A DNA stretch of 11,540 bases. Source: Paracoccaceae bacterium (GTDB lineage: Bacteria; Pseudomonadota; Alphaproteobacteria; Rhodobacterales; Rhodobacteraceae). The DNA lies in the NCBI GenBank assembly GCA_023260935.1, contig JALQTL010000083.1, positions 1-11,540 on the forward strand, given 5' to 3'. The position numbers and the translations under genes were made by a program. Below are positions 1-6,391 of the stretch, one piece after another. The notes below the pieces were generated by a model. The model searched no databases. It saw nothing but the letters and a program-made list of their open reading frames with translations, and had not been told where the DNA came from. How positions within the stretch are numbered: the stretch's first letter is position 1; the number at the start of each line of letters is the position of its first letter.

Positions 1-9
1 GAAAACCAA

Positions 10-717
10 ATGACATCCAATCTTCCGACGCAAAGCCGCGTCTGGACGGTGCTTGGCATCCTTTGCGTCACGCTCCTCTGGGCAGGCGCGGCGCTGGCAC
101 ATGCCGTCACCCTTGGCGACAAGGGCTATATTCAGGAAATCACCGGACCGCACTTCCTGCCCTTCCTCTATCTGGGCGCGAAGCACATGGTCACGGGCTA
201 TGACCACATCCTCTTCCTTTTCGGGGTGATCTTCTTCCTCTACGGAATGAAGGAAATCGGTCTTTACGTCACCCTCTTCGCCATCGGCCATTCGACGACG
301 ATGATCCTCGGCGTCTGGTTCGACTTCGGCATTAACGCCTATATCATCGACGCGATCATCGGCTTCTCGGTGGTCTATAAGGCGCTCGACAACCTCGGGG
401 CGTTCCGGCTCTGGTTCGGGGTGCAGCCGGATACGCGGTGGGCGACGCTGGTCTTCGGCTTCCTGCACGGCTTCGGGCTGGCCTCGAAGATCATCGAATA
501 CAACATCGCGCCTGACGGCCTTTTGGTGAACCTGATTGCGTTCAACCTTGGCGTTGAACTCGGCCAACTCACCGCCCTCGCGCTCATCCTGCTCTTCATG
601 CAGCGATGGCGCGCGTCGCCGTCCTTTGGCCGTCAGGCCTATACCGCAAATGTCATCATGATCGGCCTCGGGGCCTACCTGATGGGCTTCCAGCTCATCG
701 GTCTGGCTCTGGCCTGA
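10..717 (+). CDS. HupE/UreJ family membrane protein
   Basis: Polytopic inner-membrane protein of 235 residues, of the HupE/UreJ type (best fit is the HupE_UreJ_2 family). HupE and UreJ relatives are linked to nickel or other metal uptake for hydrogenase or urease; the role of this subfamily is unsettled, so no substrate is assigned. A signal-like hydrophobic stretch (about 11-30) ends in Ala-Leu-Ala, leaving His31 at a predicted mature N-terminus. About six further hydrophobic segments follow. Family-type polar residues within the membrane are visible: His59, Gly63, Asp65 and His66 in the motif HMVTGYDHILF, His94 in GHSTT, His153 in FLHGFGLA, and Glu183 and Gln186 in NLGVELGQ. No hydrogenase or urease genes are in view. 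The next gene starts 11 bases after the stop, so the two are probably co-transcribed. Only nine bases precede this ATG and the frame stays open into them, so the true start could lie upstream. Leucine codons favour CTC over CTG, unlike genes to the right. Confidence 0.85.
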   Translation: MTSNLPTQSRVWTVLGILCVTLLWAGAALAHAVTLGDKGYIQEITGPHFLPFLYLGAKHMVTGYDHILFLFGVIFFLYGMKEIGLYVTLFAIGHSTTMILGVWFDFGINAYIIDAIIGFSVVYKALDNLGAFRLWFGVQPDTRWATLVFGFLHGFGLASKIIEYNIAPDGLLVNLIAFNLGVELGQLTALALILLFMQRWRASPSFGRQAYTANVIMIGLGAYLMGFQLIGLALA

Positions 718-728
718 GGAAGCATCCC

Positions 729-1613
729 ATGAACAACAAGTTCGACATCACCCGCGCCCCGCAAACCCCGCTCCGGGCAGAGCGCGATCCCCGACGCGAT
801 GGCGCAGGCCATATCCGCGGGGTCGAGGCGACGTCCGGCGGCCTGATCCGCTCCACCCTGATGGCATCGGGGGCGGCGGCGGCCATGCTGACGGTCGTCT
901 ACCTGCCCGCCGAATATGGCATCGACCCGACCGGCTTGGGTGCGATCCTCGGCCTGACCGAGATGGGGCAGATTAAGCAGCAGCTCTATGCCGAGGCCGA
1001 GGCAGAGGACGCTGCGGCAGCCAACGCATCCGTCACTCTGGACCCCGACACGCTGGCGCGTCTCGACCGGATCGAGGCGCAGCTTGCCACTATCGGCGCG
1101 GTGATCGGAGCGCCTCCTGCAGTGACAGAGGCACCGAGGGGATCAGCGGCAGTGGCGGCGGCAGCCCCAGCCTCGGCACCGGAACCCGCGCCGGAGGTCG
1201 CGGCAGAATCTGCACCAGAGGTCGTGACCGAACCCGCACCGGACGCTGCCCCCGCCGAAACCGCAGCCGCCGTCGATGCGGCGGTTGCCGCGGCAACGTC
1301 CGACTGGCGTGACGAGGTCAGCTACACCCTCGCCCCGGGCGAAGGGATCGAGGTGAAGCTCGCCATGCAGGAAGGCCAGACCGCCCGCTTCTACTGGACG
1401 GCCAACGGCGCGGTTGTGAATTATGACACCCATGGCGACGGCAGTGGCCAGAGGGTCAGCTACGAACAGGGCCGCGGCGTGCCAGAACAGGAAGGCGAAC
1501 TCACCGCCGCCTTCACCGGAAACCACGGCTGGTTCTGGCGCAACCGCACCGACGCGCCGGTGACGGTGACGCTACGGACCGTAGGCGACTATGCGGAGAT
1601 GAAGGCTCCATGA
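729..1613 (+). CDS. Membrane-anchored protein of the 'transmembrane anchor' type, function unknown
   Basis: A 294-residue protein with a cytoplasmic N-terminus of about 38 residues rich in Arg and Asp, and one hydrophobic segment (about 39-60). Then comes a short acidic Ala-rich region that may be helical (80-125) and a long low-complexity linker of Ala, Pro, Glu and Val (about 128-190). The C-terminal domain (about 192-290) looks like a small beta-sandwich, with the aromatic motif NHGWFWRNRT at 265-274. Proteins like this are commonly annotated 'transmembrane anchor protein' beside HupE/UreJ genes in Rhodobacterales; I know of no assigned function. The layout suggests an inner-membrane anchor holding a periplasmic domain on a flexible stalk, possibly working with the HupE/UreJ neighbour. 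The start at 729 is chosen over an in-frame upstream one because a GAGGA ribosome site (716-720), overlapping the preceding stop, lies at the right distance. The upstream extension would overlap the previous gene by over 100 bases. Confidence 0.8.
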   Translation: MNNKFDITRAPQTPLRAERDPRRDGAGHIRGVEATSGGLIRSTLMASGAAAAMLTVVYLPAEYGIDPTGLGAILGLTEMGQIKQQLYAEAEAEDAAAANASVTLDPDTLARLDRIEAQLATIGAVIGAPPAVTEAPRGSAAVAAAAPASAPEPAPEVAAESAPEVVTEPAPDAAPAETAAAVDAAVAAATSDWRDEVSYTLAPGEGIEVKLAMQEGQTARFYWTANGAVVNYDTHGDGSGQRVSYEQGRGVPEQEGELTAAFTGNHGWFWRNRTDAPVTVTLRTVGDYAEMKAP

Positions 1614-1623
1614 AGCGAGTAGA

Positions 1624-1649
1624 TCCGGCGGCTCGGAAGAGCCGCCGGA
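1624..1649 (+). terminator. Perfect hairpin after the hupE-like/anchor pair
   Basis: An 11-base perfect inverted repeat (1624-1634 and 1639-1649) encloses the tetraloop GGAA, which fits the stable GNRA class. It begins 10 bases after the stop codon at 1611-1613. No T-run follows, so it may be a weak or factor-aided terminator or a 3'-end stabilising structure. Its position makes an RNA 3'-end role likely. Confidence 0.55.
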
Positions 1650-1888
1650 GCAAACCTGCCGGTCGGCACATTTGCGGCGACGGGCAGCTTTGGGCCGAGT
1701 TCGACCAAAGCGACTAGCGAAGTTGAACCCTATCGTCACGCAAAGAGGAACTGGTCTGGGGGATACAAGACTGGATCGGGGGTATATGTGGGGGTTTGAT
1801 GAAATACATAAACAAATTTCATAATGAATTTCAATAAATTAATCGATAAATAGGAGTCCCTTCAGCGCACCATCCTTCTCTCTTCCCC
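1650..1888. other. Intergenic region of mixed composition with repeats, no gene seen
   Basis: Part of the gap between two convergent transcription units; no credible coding region was found on either strand. From the left, it holds an imperfect GC-rich inverted repeat at 1688-1710 (CTTTGG paired with CCAAAG). Next is an imperfect direct repeat with a 20-base step at 1750-1766 and 1770-1786, each copy being ACTGG, three bases, then GGGGG. A third GGGGG lies at 1790-1794. An extremely A+T-rich stretch follows at 1795-1851 (48 of 57 bases A or T), with a 7-base inverted repeat (ATGAAAT at 1799-1805, ATTTCAT at 1816-1822) and a direct repeat of AATTTCA at 1815 and 1827. The rest of the window is strongly GC-rich, so this stretch stands out. 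It could be a remnant of a mobile-element end; that is inference. Confidence 0.6.
1796..1856 (+). promoter_or_regulatory. Sigma70-like promoter and Shine-Dalgarno with no following gene
   Basis: A -35-like TTGATG (1796-1801) and a -10-like CATAAT (1820-1825; five of six consensus bases) are separated by 18 bases. AGGAG follows at 1852-1856. No start codon lies at a workable distance and no plausible + strand gene follows, since the next sense gene here is hlyD on the - strand. The high A+T content raises the chance of a fortuitous match. Confidence 0.3.
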
Positions 1889-1912
1889 GACATCAGTGGT
1901 TTCCCAGACGTC
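1889..1912 (-). terminator. Possible hairpin terminator after the exporter operon
   Basis: Read on the - strand, GACGTC pairs with GATGTC (one G-U wobble) and TGG pairs with CCA around a GAAA tetraloop, leaving a two-base bulge. It lies about 20 bases beyond the hlyD stop. There is no T-run after it on the - strand, so it is a candidate only. Confidence 0.3.
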
Positions 1913-1931
1913 AGCGCATTTTTCTAGCGGG

Positions 1932-3107
1932 TCATTTCGTGACGGCGATGCCGTCGCTGATGCGGTCGCTAGGGTGCAGAATCACGGTATCGCCAGCCTG
2001 AACGCCGGAAAGCACCTGTGCCAGTTCATCGTTGCGCTCTCCCAAGCTTATGGTCTGAAGTTGCGCCCGGCCATCCCTGACCACATAGGTTGCCCAGTCC
2101 GATCCATCCCGGAACAGCGCGCCGACCGGGATCGACAGCACCTCGTCGCCGCGCCAAAGGCTGATCCGCGCGATGACGCGAAAGCCGTGGCCCAGCCCCT
2201 GCCAGTCTTTCGGGTCGCCCAGCAGGTTCAGCACAACCTCTACCCGCTGCTCATCGATTCCCAGTGCTGAAACCTTTGTTCTGGCTGATGGTTCTATCCG
2301 CGCCACCTGTGCCGAAAGAGGTGGGCCGCCCCACCCGGTGATGACCGCTGCCGACCCTTCGCTGATCCTGACCGCATCGCGCGACAGAAGGTCTGCCACT
2401 ACCTCCAGATTGCCGGGGTTGCCGATTTCCAGCAGCGGGGTGCCCGGCAAGACAACCTGTTCGCTTTCCGTCAGCACACGCAGCACCCGGCCCGACACGG
2501 GGGCCACCAGCTGGACGCAGCAGGCATCCGCCCCCGTACCATCTGCCGCGCCCAGAACCGCGGCAGCGCTTTCCAGTTCCCGCCGGCGCACGGCAAGATT
2601 GGCCCGCGCACTTTCCAGCGTGGCCTGAGCCGTTTTCTGTTCCAGAATGGCCGTATCCAAAAGCCGCTGTGATGCGGCCGACCGTTCGTAAAGCGCCCGG
2701 GCGCGGTCTGCTTCGGTTGTCATGAATTCCAGCGCGGCTTCGGCCTGCGTGACCTGTGCCTCGGCCAGATCGACAGCGGATTGCGCCGCCGCCATGGTTG
2801 CTTCGGCTACCGCCCGTGCCCGTGCATCCAGCAGCGCCGGTGCGGCAGGGCTGATCACCGCCACCACCGTTTCCTGTGCCACCACCGGGTCGCCGGCATG
2901 CAGGTCGATGCGCTGAAGTTTGCCCCCCGTGATGGCCGAGATGGTGAAAACCTCTCGGATGCGGGCCTGACCCTCTTCCTCTACCGCAACATCAATGCTG
3001 CGCGGCGCCACTTCGGCCACCTCGACCACAACGGGCTGCGGCAGAAAGGCCCAGATCACGGTACCAAGCAGGGCCAGAGCGGCAAGCGCAAGGATCACGC
3101 GGCGCAT
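1932..3107 (-). CDS. HlyD/MacA-type periplasmic adaptor of an ABC exporter
   Basis: Membrane fusion (adaptor) protein of 391 residues that would link the inner-membrane ABC exporter to an outer-membrane channel across the periplasm. It has one N-terminal membrane segment (about 4-21) and no lipobox. A barrel/lipoyl first half follows (about 45-88, with GGKLQRIDLHAGDPV typical of biotinyl-lipoyl folds). A long Ala/Glu-rich alpha-helical hairpin (about 92-184) comes next, then the second lipoyl half (197-230, APVSGRV...VLPGTPLLEI). Beta-barrel and membrane-proximal domains fill the C-terminal part. The adjacent Cys195-Cys196 just before the second lipoyl strand is unusual. The gene starts three bases after the permease stop. 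Its ribosome site GAGGGA (3115-3120) lies inside the last permease codons with seven bases of spacing, which indicates co-transcription. Length and architecture are ordinary for the family; the substrate is unknown. Confidence 0.9.
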   Translation of the reverse strand: MRRVILALAALALLGTVIWAFLPQPVVVEVAEVAPRSIDVAVEEEGQARIREVFTISAITGGKLQRIDLHAGDPVVAQETVVAVISPAAPALLDARARAVAEATMAAAQSAVDLAEAQVTQAEAALEFMTTEADRARALYERSAASQRLLDTAILEQKTAQATLESARANLAVRRRELESAAAVLGAADGTGADACCVQLVAPVSGRVLRVLTESEQVVLPGTPLLEIGNPGNLEVVADLLSRDAVRISEGSAAVITGWGGPPLSAQVARIEPSARTKVSALGIDEQRVEVVLNLLGDPKDWQGLGHGFRVIARISLWRGDEVLSIPVGALFRDGSDWATYVVRDGRAQLQTISLGERNDELAQVLSGVQAGDTVILHPSDRISDGIAVTK

Positions 3108-3110
3108 GAA

Positions 3111-5477
3111 TCATTCCCTCGTCTTCAGAACCTCGATCATGTCGAGGTTGTTGATGCGCCCCCGGATCGACAAGGCCGAGGCAAGCGCGGCGGCACAGAC
3201 GACCAGACTGGCCGTCGCGTAGACCTCGCGCCCGATGACAAAGGGCACGCGGTAAAGGTCGGAAGAAAAGGCGGCAACCATGCCGACCGCGATACCATAG
3301 CCGATCAGCCAGCCCAATGGTTGCGCCAGCAACACGATCGCAGCCAGTTCCCGCAACACGATGCCCGACACCTCGGCCCGGGTGAAGCCCAGAACCCGCA
3401 GGCTGGCCAGTTCCCGCCCCTGTTCCGAAAGGGCGATGCGGGCAAAGTTATAGACAACCCCGATGGCAATGATGCTGGCAAGGCCGACAAAGACTGTGAT
3501 CATGATGGTGATGTTTTCGGCCAGCGTTTCCCTGAAGCGCGCCACCGTCAGCGCGGTGACCGTGACAAACCCTGTTCCGGGCGCCGCCTTGGCTGCGGCG
3601 TAGAAGGCGGCTTTCTGCGTTTCATCCAGCATCAACGTCACACCCGAGATGACAGGCCCTTCGCCCGCCACCCGGTTCAGCGCCGAAAGCTCCATCGCGG
3701 CGCCAAGCCCGACATATCCAAGCGAAATGCCGCTGACGGGCAGGCTGACACTGCGGCGGGCGCCATCCAGAAACTCGACCGTCACCCTGTCGCCCGGGCG
3801 GGCGCGCAGCGTTTCGGCAAGGGCTTCGGAAAGCAAAAGCCCGGCTTCCGGCATGGCCATGGGCCGCAGGTCAGGGGCCAGCACGCGCGACAGCTGCGGG
3901 GTTTCGGGCCGCCCCATCACCGAAACCCTGCGGGAAAGGGCCTTGTGGCTGATCCGGGCGGGAATGGACCGGAAGGTTTCGGCCTGCATCACGCCGGGCA
4001 ACCTTGCGGCATCATAAACGGCCCGCATCGGTTCTGCCGTGCCGAATACCACCATCGCGTCATGCCGTTCCGACCGTGAAAAGGTAACATCGATCATATG
4101 GTCGATCGACCCGAAGGACCACAGCGATGCCACCAGAACGGCCACCGACATCGCCACCCCGAAAACCCCCGAAACCGTGCGCATCGGCCAGCGGAACAGG
4201 TGCCGCGCCACCATCACGCCGGTCTGGCGCAGGGCCAGAAGGTGGCGGATGCTGCGCAGCCTTGCCCGATAGACCGGTGGCGCAGGCGGCGCCATGGCCA
4301 CGGCTGGGGGCAGGGCGGCAATCGTGCGTACCGACCAAAGCGCCCCGGTGACCGCCGCCCCCGCCGTAATCAGCGCGGCAATCACATAGATCTGCGGATC
4401 GCGGGTGAAGACCAGAAAGGGAAACGAAAAGAAGCGGGCGTAAAGCCCGGCAAGGCCGGCCCCCAGCCATGCCCCGACAAGACTGCCAAGGCCGATCCCC
4501 AGAATGGCGATGGCCAGCACGAATTCGACATAATGCTGCCCGATCGCCCGCGATGAATAGCCGATCGCTTTCAACAGGCCGATCTGTTCGCGCTCCAGCG
4601 TGACAAGCCGTGACAGCGTCATGTTCACGAGCATGGCTGCGATCAGCAGAAAGATCGGCGGCAAGACTTTTACCATGGCGTCAAGCTGCTTGAGTTCGGC
4701 ATCCAGAAAGGCGTGCGAAACCTGATCTGCGCGCCCCGTCGCCCCCGCCCCGCCATAGGGGGCAAGCATGTGGTCCAGCTTGTCGATCACCCGGTCGGCC
4801 GATGCGCCGGGCGCCAGCTTCAGCACCACATTGGAAAACGCGCCTTCCAGATCATAGGCCGCGGCAAGGCTGGCGCGCGGCAACCAGGCAATGCCAAACC
4901 GGCGCGGGTCCGGCATCATTTCGCCCGGGCCAAGCGCATAGATGAATTCGGGCGACAGGGCGATGCCGGTGATTACCAGATCGCGCCGCTGACCGTTCAT
5001 CACCACGCCCAGCGCCGCCCCGGGCCGCAGCCTGTGGGCGGCGGCAAAGCCTTCGGAAACCACCACTTCGTGCAGGGATTGCGGATCGGGCATCCGGCCC
5101 GCCTTCAGATGCAGACGGTTCAGCGCGCCAGACCCGCCTTCGGGCAAGGATACCAGCATGATTGTGCCGGGCTCTGCCATATCGGGCAGATCCAGCAGCC
5201 CCAGCTTGACGATCCGGGCTGCCGCGGAAAGCACGCCGTCAATGCCCCTGATCTCGGCCATCAGGGCAAGGGGGGCGCGCTTCACATCGGCAAAGACATC
5301 GGCAAATCGATAGGTTTCGTAATACCGTTCCCGGGTATCGGTCAGCGACGATGCCGCCCCGTTACCCAGAACCAGCGTGGCCACCCCGGCCGCCAGCACC
5401 AGCGCAATCGCCAGAGCCTGCGCCCAAAGCCGCACAAGATCACGCAAGACTTTTCGGCGCAGTGGTGCCATCACCAT
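3111..5477 (-). CDS. FtsX-like ABC transporter permease with two FtsX units (MacB/LolE-type superfamily)
   Basis: Permease of 788 residues with two FtsX units. Predicted membrane segments lie at about 19-38, 271-290, 315-347 and 362-383 (first unit) and 434-455, 655-678, 709-735 and 752-770 (second unit). Large extracytoplasmic domains fill 40-265 and 460-650. Each half carries the cytoplasmic coupling motif that contacts the ATPase: LEREQIGLLKAIGYS at 294-308 and SEQGRELASLRVLGF at 684-698. The C-terminal EVLKTRE is typical of the family. FtsX-type (type VII) ABC systems usually act by mechanotransmission, moving substrates from the periplasmic side outward or extracting lipoproteins rather than pumping across the inner membrane. 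With an ATPase gene before it and a HlyD gene after it, a tripartite exporter is the best reading. The start at 5477 overlaps the ATPase stop by seven bases; a second ATG two codons in (5471) is also possible, with the GAGG ribosome site 4 or 10 bases away respectively. Confidence 0.9.
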   Translation of the reverse strand: MVMAPLRRKVLRDLVRLWAQALAIALVLAAGVATLVLGNGAASSLTDTRERYYETYRFADVFADVKRAPLALMAEIRGIDGVLSAAARIVKLGLLDLPDMAEPGTIMLVSLPEGGSGALNRLHLKAGRMPDPQSLHEVVVSEGFAAAHRLRPGAALGVVMNGQRRDLVITGIALSPEFIYALGPGEMMPDPRRFGIAWLPRASLAAAYDLEGAFSNVVLKLAPGASADRVIDKLDHMLAPYGGAGATGRADQVSHAFLDAELKQLDAMVKVLPPIFLLIAAMLVNMTLSRLVTLEREQIGLLKAIGYSSRAIGQHYVEFVLAIAILGIGLGSLVGAWLGAGLAGLYARFFSFPFLVFTRDPQIYVIAALITAGAAVTGALWSVRTIAALPPAVAMAPPAPPVYRARLRSIRHLLALRQTGVMVARHLFRWPMRTVSGVFGVAMSVAVLVASLWSFGSIDHMIDVTFSRSERHDAMVVFGTAEPMRAVYDAARLPGVMQAETFRSIPARISHKALSRRVSVMGRPETPQLSRVLAPDLRPMAMPEAGLLLSEALAETLRARPGDRVTVEFLDGARRSVSLPVSGISLGYVGLGAAMELSALNRVAGEGPVISGVTLMLDETQKAAFYAAAKAAPGTGFVTVTALTVARFRETLAENITIMITVFVGLASIIAIGVVYNFARIALSEQGRELASLRVLGFTRAEVSGIVLRELAAIVLLAQPLGWLIGYGIAVGMVAAFSSDLYRVPFVIGREVYATASLVVCAAALASALSIRGRINNLDMIEVLKTRE

Positions 5478-6187
5478 GACACCTCGGAAGGCGCCTTGCG
5501 CAGGGTATTGACCGTTTCCTCGACGATCCGCCCATCCGCAAAACGCAGCACGCGGTCTGCAATTTCGCGGATCGCGGCGTTATGGGTAATCACAAGTGTA
5601 GTGGCGCCAACAGATCGGTTCACCTCGGTCAAGGCCTCCAGCACCCGAATGCCGGTGGCGGAATCCAGCGCCCCTGTCGGTTCATCGCACAACAGCACCT
5701 CGGGGTTCTTGGCGATGGCGCGCGCAATCGCCACCCGTTGCTGTTCCCCGCCCGAAAGTTGCGCCGGGAAATGATCGGCCCGCTCGGAAAGTCCCACCAG
5801 CGCCAGCGCTTTTTCAACCGGCATCGGCCGTGGGGCGATTTCGGTGACCAGCGCCACGTTTTCGCGCGCGGTCAGGCTGGGCACCAGATTGTAGAACTGG
5901 AACACAAAGCCCACATGGTTGCGCCGGTATCGCGTAAGCCCCCGTTCATCCATTGCGGTCAATTCGTCCTGCCCGAACCATGCCTGCCCTGCACTGGCGG
6001 TATCCAGCCCGCCAACGATATTGAGGAAGGTGGATTTGCCTGATCCCGATGGGCCGAGGATAACGATGAATTCACCCTGCCTTGCGGTAAAATCCACGCC
6101 GCGCAGGGCGTGAACTTCCTGCGCGCCGCTACGATAGACCTTTGTAAGGCCTTTGGCGCGGAACACCGGCGTGGGATCGGGTGCCAT
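5471..6187 (-). CDS. ABC transporter ATP-binding protein (LolD/MacB-type)
   Basis: A 238-residue nucleotide-binding subunit that powers the FtsX-type permease. All key motifs are intact: Walker A GPSGSGKS (45-52), Q-loop Gln97 in FVFQFYNL, signature LSGGEQQ (144-150), Walker B VLLCDE (164-169) followed by PTGALD, and the switch His202 in ITHN. The sequence style (HALRGVDF, FVFQFYNLVPSLTARENV) is typical of the MacB/LolD/FtsE branch. The start at 6187 is preferred over an ATG 60 bases upstream, because AAGGAGA (6197-6203) stands nine bases before it and the upstream ATG has no ribosome site. It is the first gene of the exporter operon and its end overlaps the permease start. Confidence 0.92.
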   Translation of the reverse strand: MAPDPTPVFRAKGLTKVYRSGAQEVHALRGVDFTARQGEFIVILGPSGSGKSTFLNIVGGLDTASAGQAWFGQDELTAMDERGLTRYRRNHVGFVFQFYNLVPSLTARENVALVTEIAPRPMPVEKALALVGLSERADHFPAQLSGGEQQRVAIARAIAKNPEVLLCDEPTGALDSATGIRVLEALTEVNRSVGATTLVITHNAAIREIADRVLRFADGRIVEETVNTLRKAPSEVSW

Positions 6188-6196
6188 GCTGTGAAG

Positions 6197-6219
6197 TCTC
6201 CTTCGCAATGGGCAGTATA
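6197..6219 (-). promoter_or_regulatory. Ribosome site and possible -10 box of the exporter operon
   Basis: On the - strand, TATACT (forward positions 6214-6219, five of six consensus bases) lies upstream of AAGGAGA (6197-6203). A transcript would have a leader of roughly 20 bases. No good -35 box is seen at 16-18 bases, so an activator or another sigma factor may be needed, or the match may be by chance. The ribosome site is firm; the promoter is tentative. Confidence 0.4.
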
Positions 6220-6243
6220 TTGGGGTGCGACAGCAGGGCCGTG

Positions 6244-6269
6244 ACATGAATCAAGTCATTCGGTCATGT
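6244..6269. promoter_or_regulatory. Inverted repeat between divergent exporter and phaC genes
   Basis: ACATGA (6244-6249) and TCATGT (6264-6269) form a 6-base inverted repeat with centres 20 bases apart. It lies upstream of the exporter operon's candidate -10 box. The spacing suits a dimeric regulator, but short palindromes are common, so confidence is low. Confidence 0.25.
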
Positions 6270-6315
6270 TTTGATCCAGAATGTATCCCTGATGCACCCT
6301 TTTCGAACGCGGGTG

Positions 6316-6341
6316 CTGCCTGAAGCAGGGCCTGCGGGCAG
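6316..6341. promoter_or_regulatory. Two CTGC/GCAG inverted pairs upstream of phaC, PhaR-like
   Basis: CTGC-N5-GCAG (6316-6328) is followed by CTGC-N2-GCAG (6332-6341). The PHA-responsive repressor PhaR in related bacteria is reported, from memory, to bind CTGC and GCAG separated by three or four bases. These copies have non-ideal spacing but lie 35-60 bases before the phaC ribosome site, where a repressor would act. Confidence 0.35.
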
Positions 6342-6391
6342 ATCATTGCCAGTCCTTGCCACATGGCCCGGATTGAAGGAGGCCGATCCGA

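Noticed and set aside
606..728. N-terminal extension of the membrane-anchor gene into the HupE-like gene
   Set aside because: It would overlap the upstream gene by over 100 bases, while the start at 729 has a clear GAGGA ribosome site.
1696..1710. tRNA T-loop-like GTTCGAC in the gap
   Set aside because: No flanking T-stem, acceptor stem, D-arm or anticodon arm can be drawn around it.
1758..1794. G-quadruplex from the G5 tracts
   Set aside because: Only three adequate G runs are present; a fourth run of three or more is missing nearby.
1896..2270. Small + strand gene after the orphan promoter
   Set aside because: It starts with GTG far from the AGGAG, is mostly antisense to hlyD and has no family features.
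2781..4079. Long + strand open frame opposite the hlyD and permease genes (432 codons)
   Set aside because: It is antisense to two strongly supported genes, is rich in Arg, His, Gly and Asp as expected of a high-GC shadow frame, and has no recognisable domain.
4713..5774. Long + strand open frame opposite the permease and ATPase (353 codons)
   Set aside because: Same reason: an antisense shadow with no family features, crossing two real genes.
6188..6247. Twenty-codon extension of the ATPase
   Set aside because: No ribosome site before the upstream ATG, and the added residues do not resemble the family N-terminus. AAGGAGA sits correctly before 6187.
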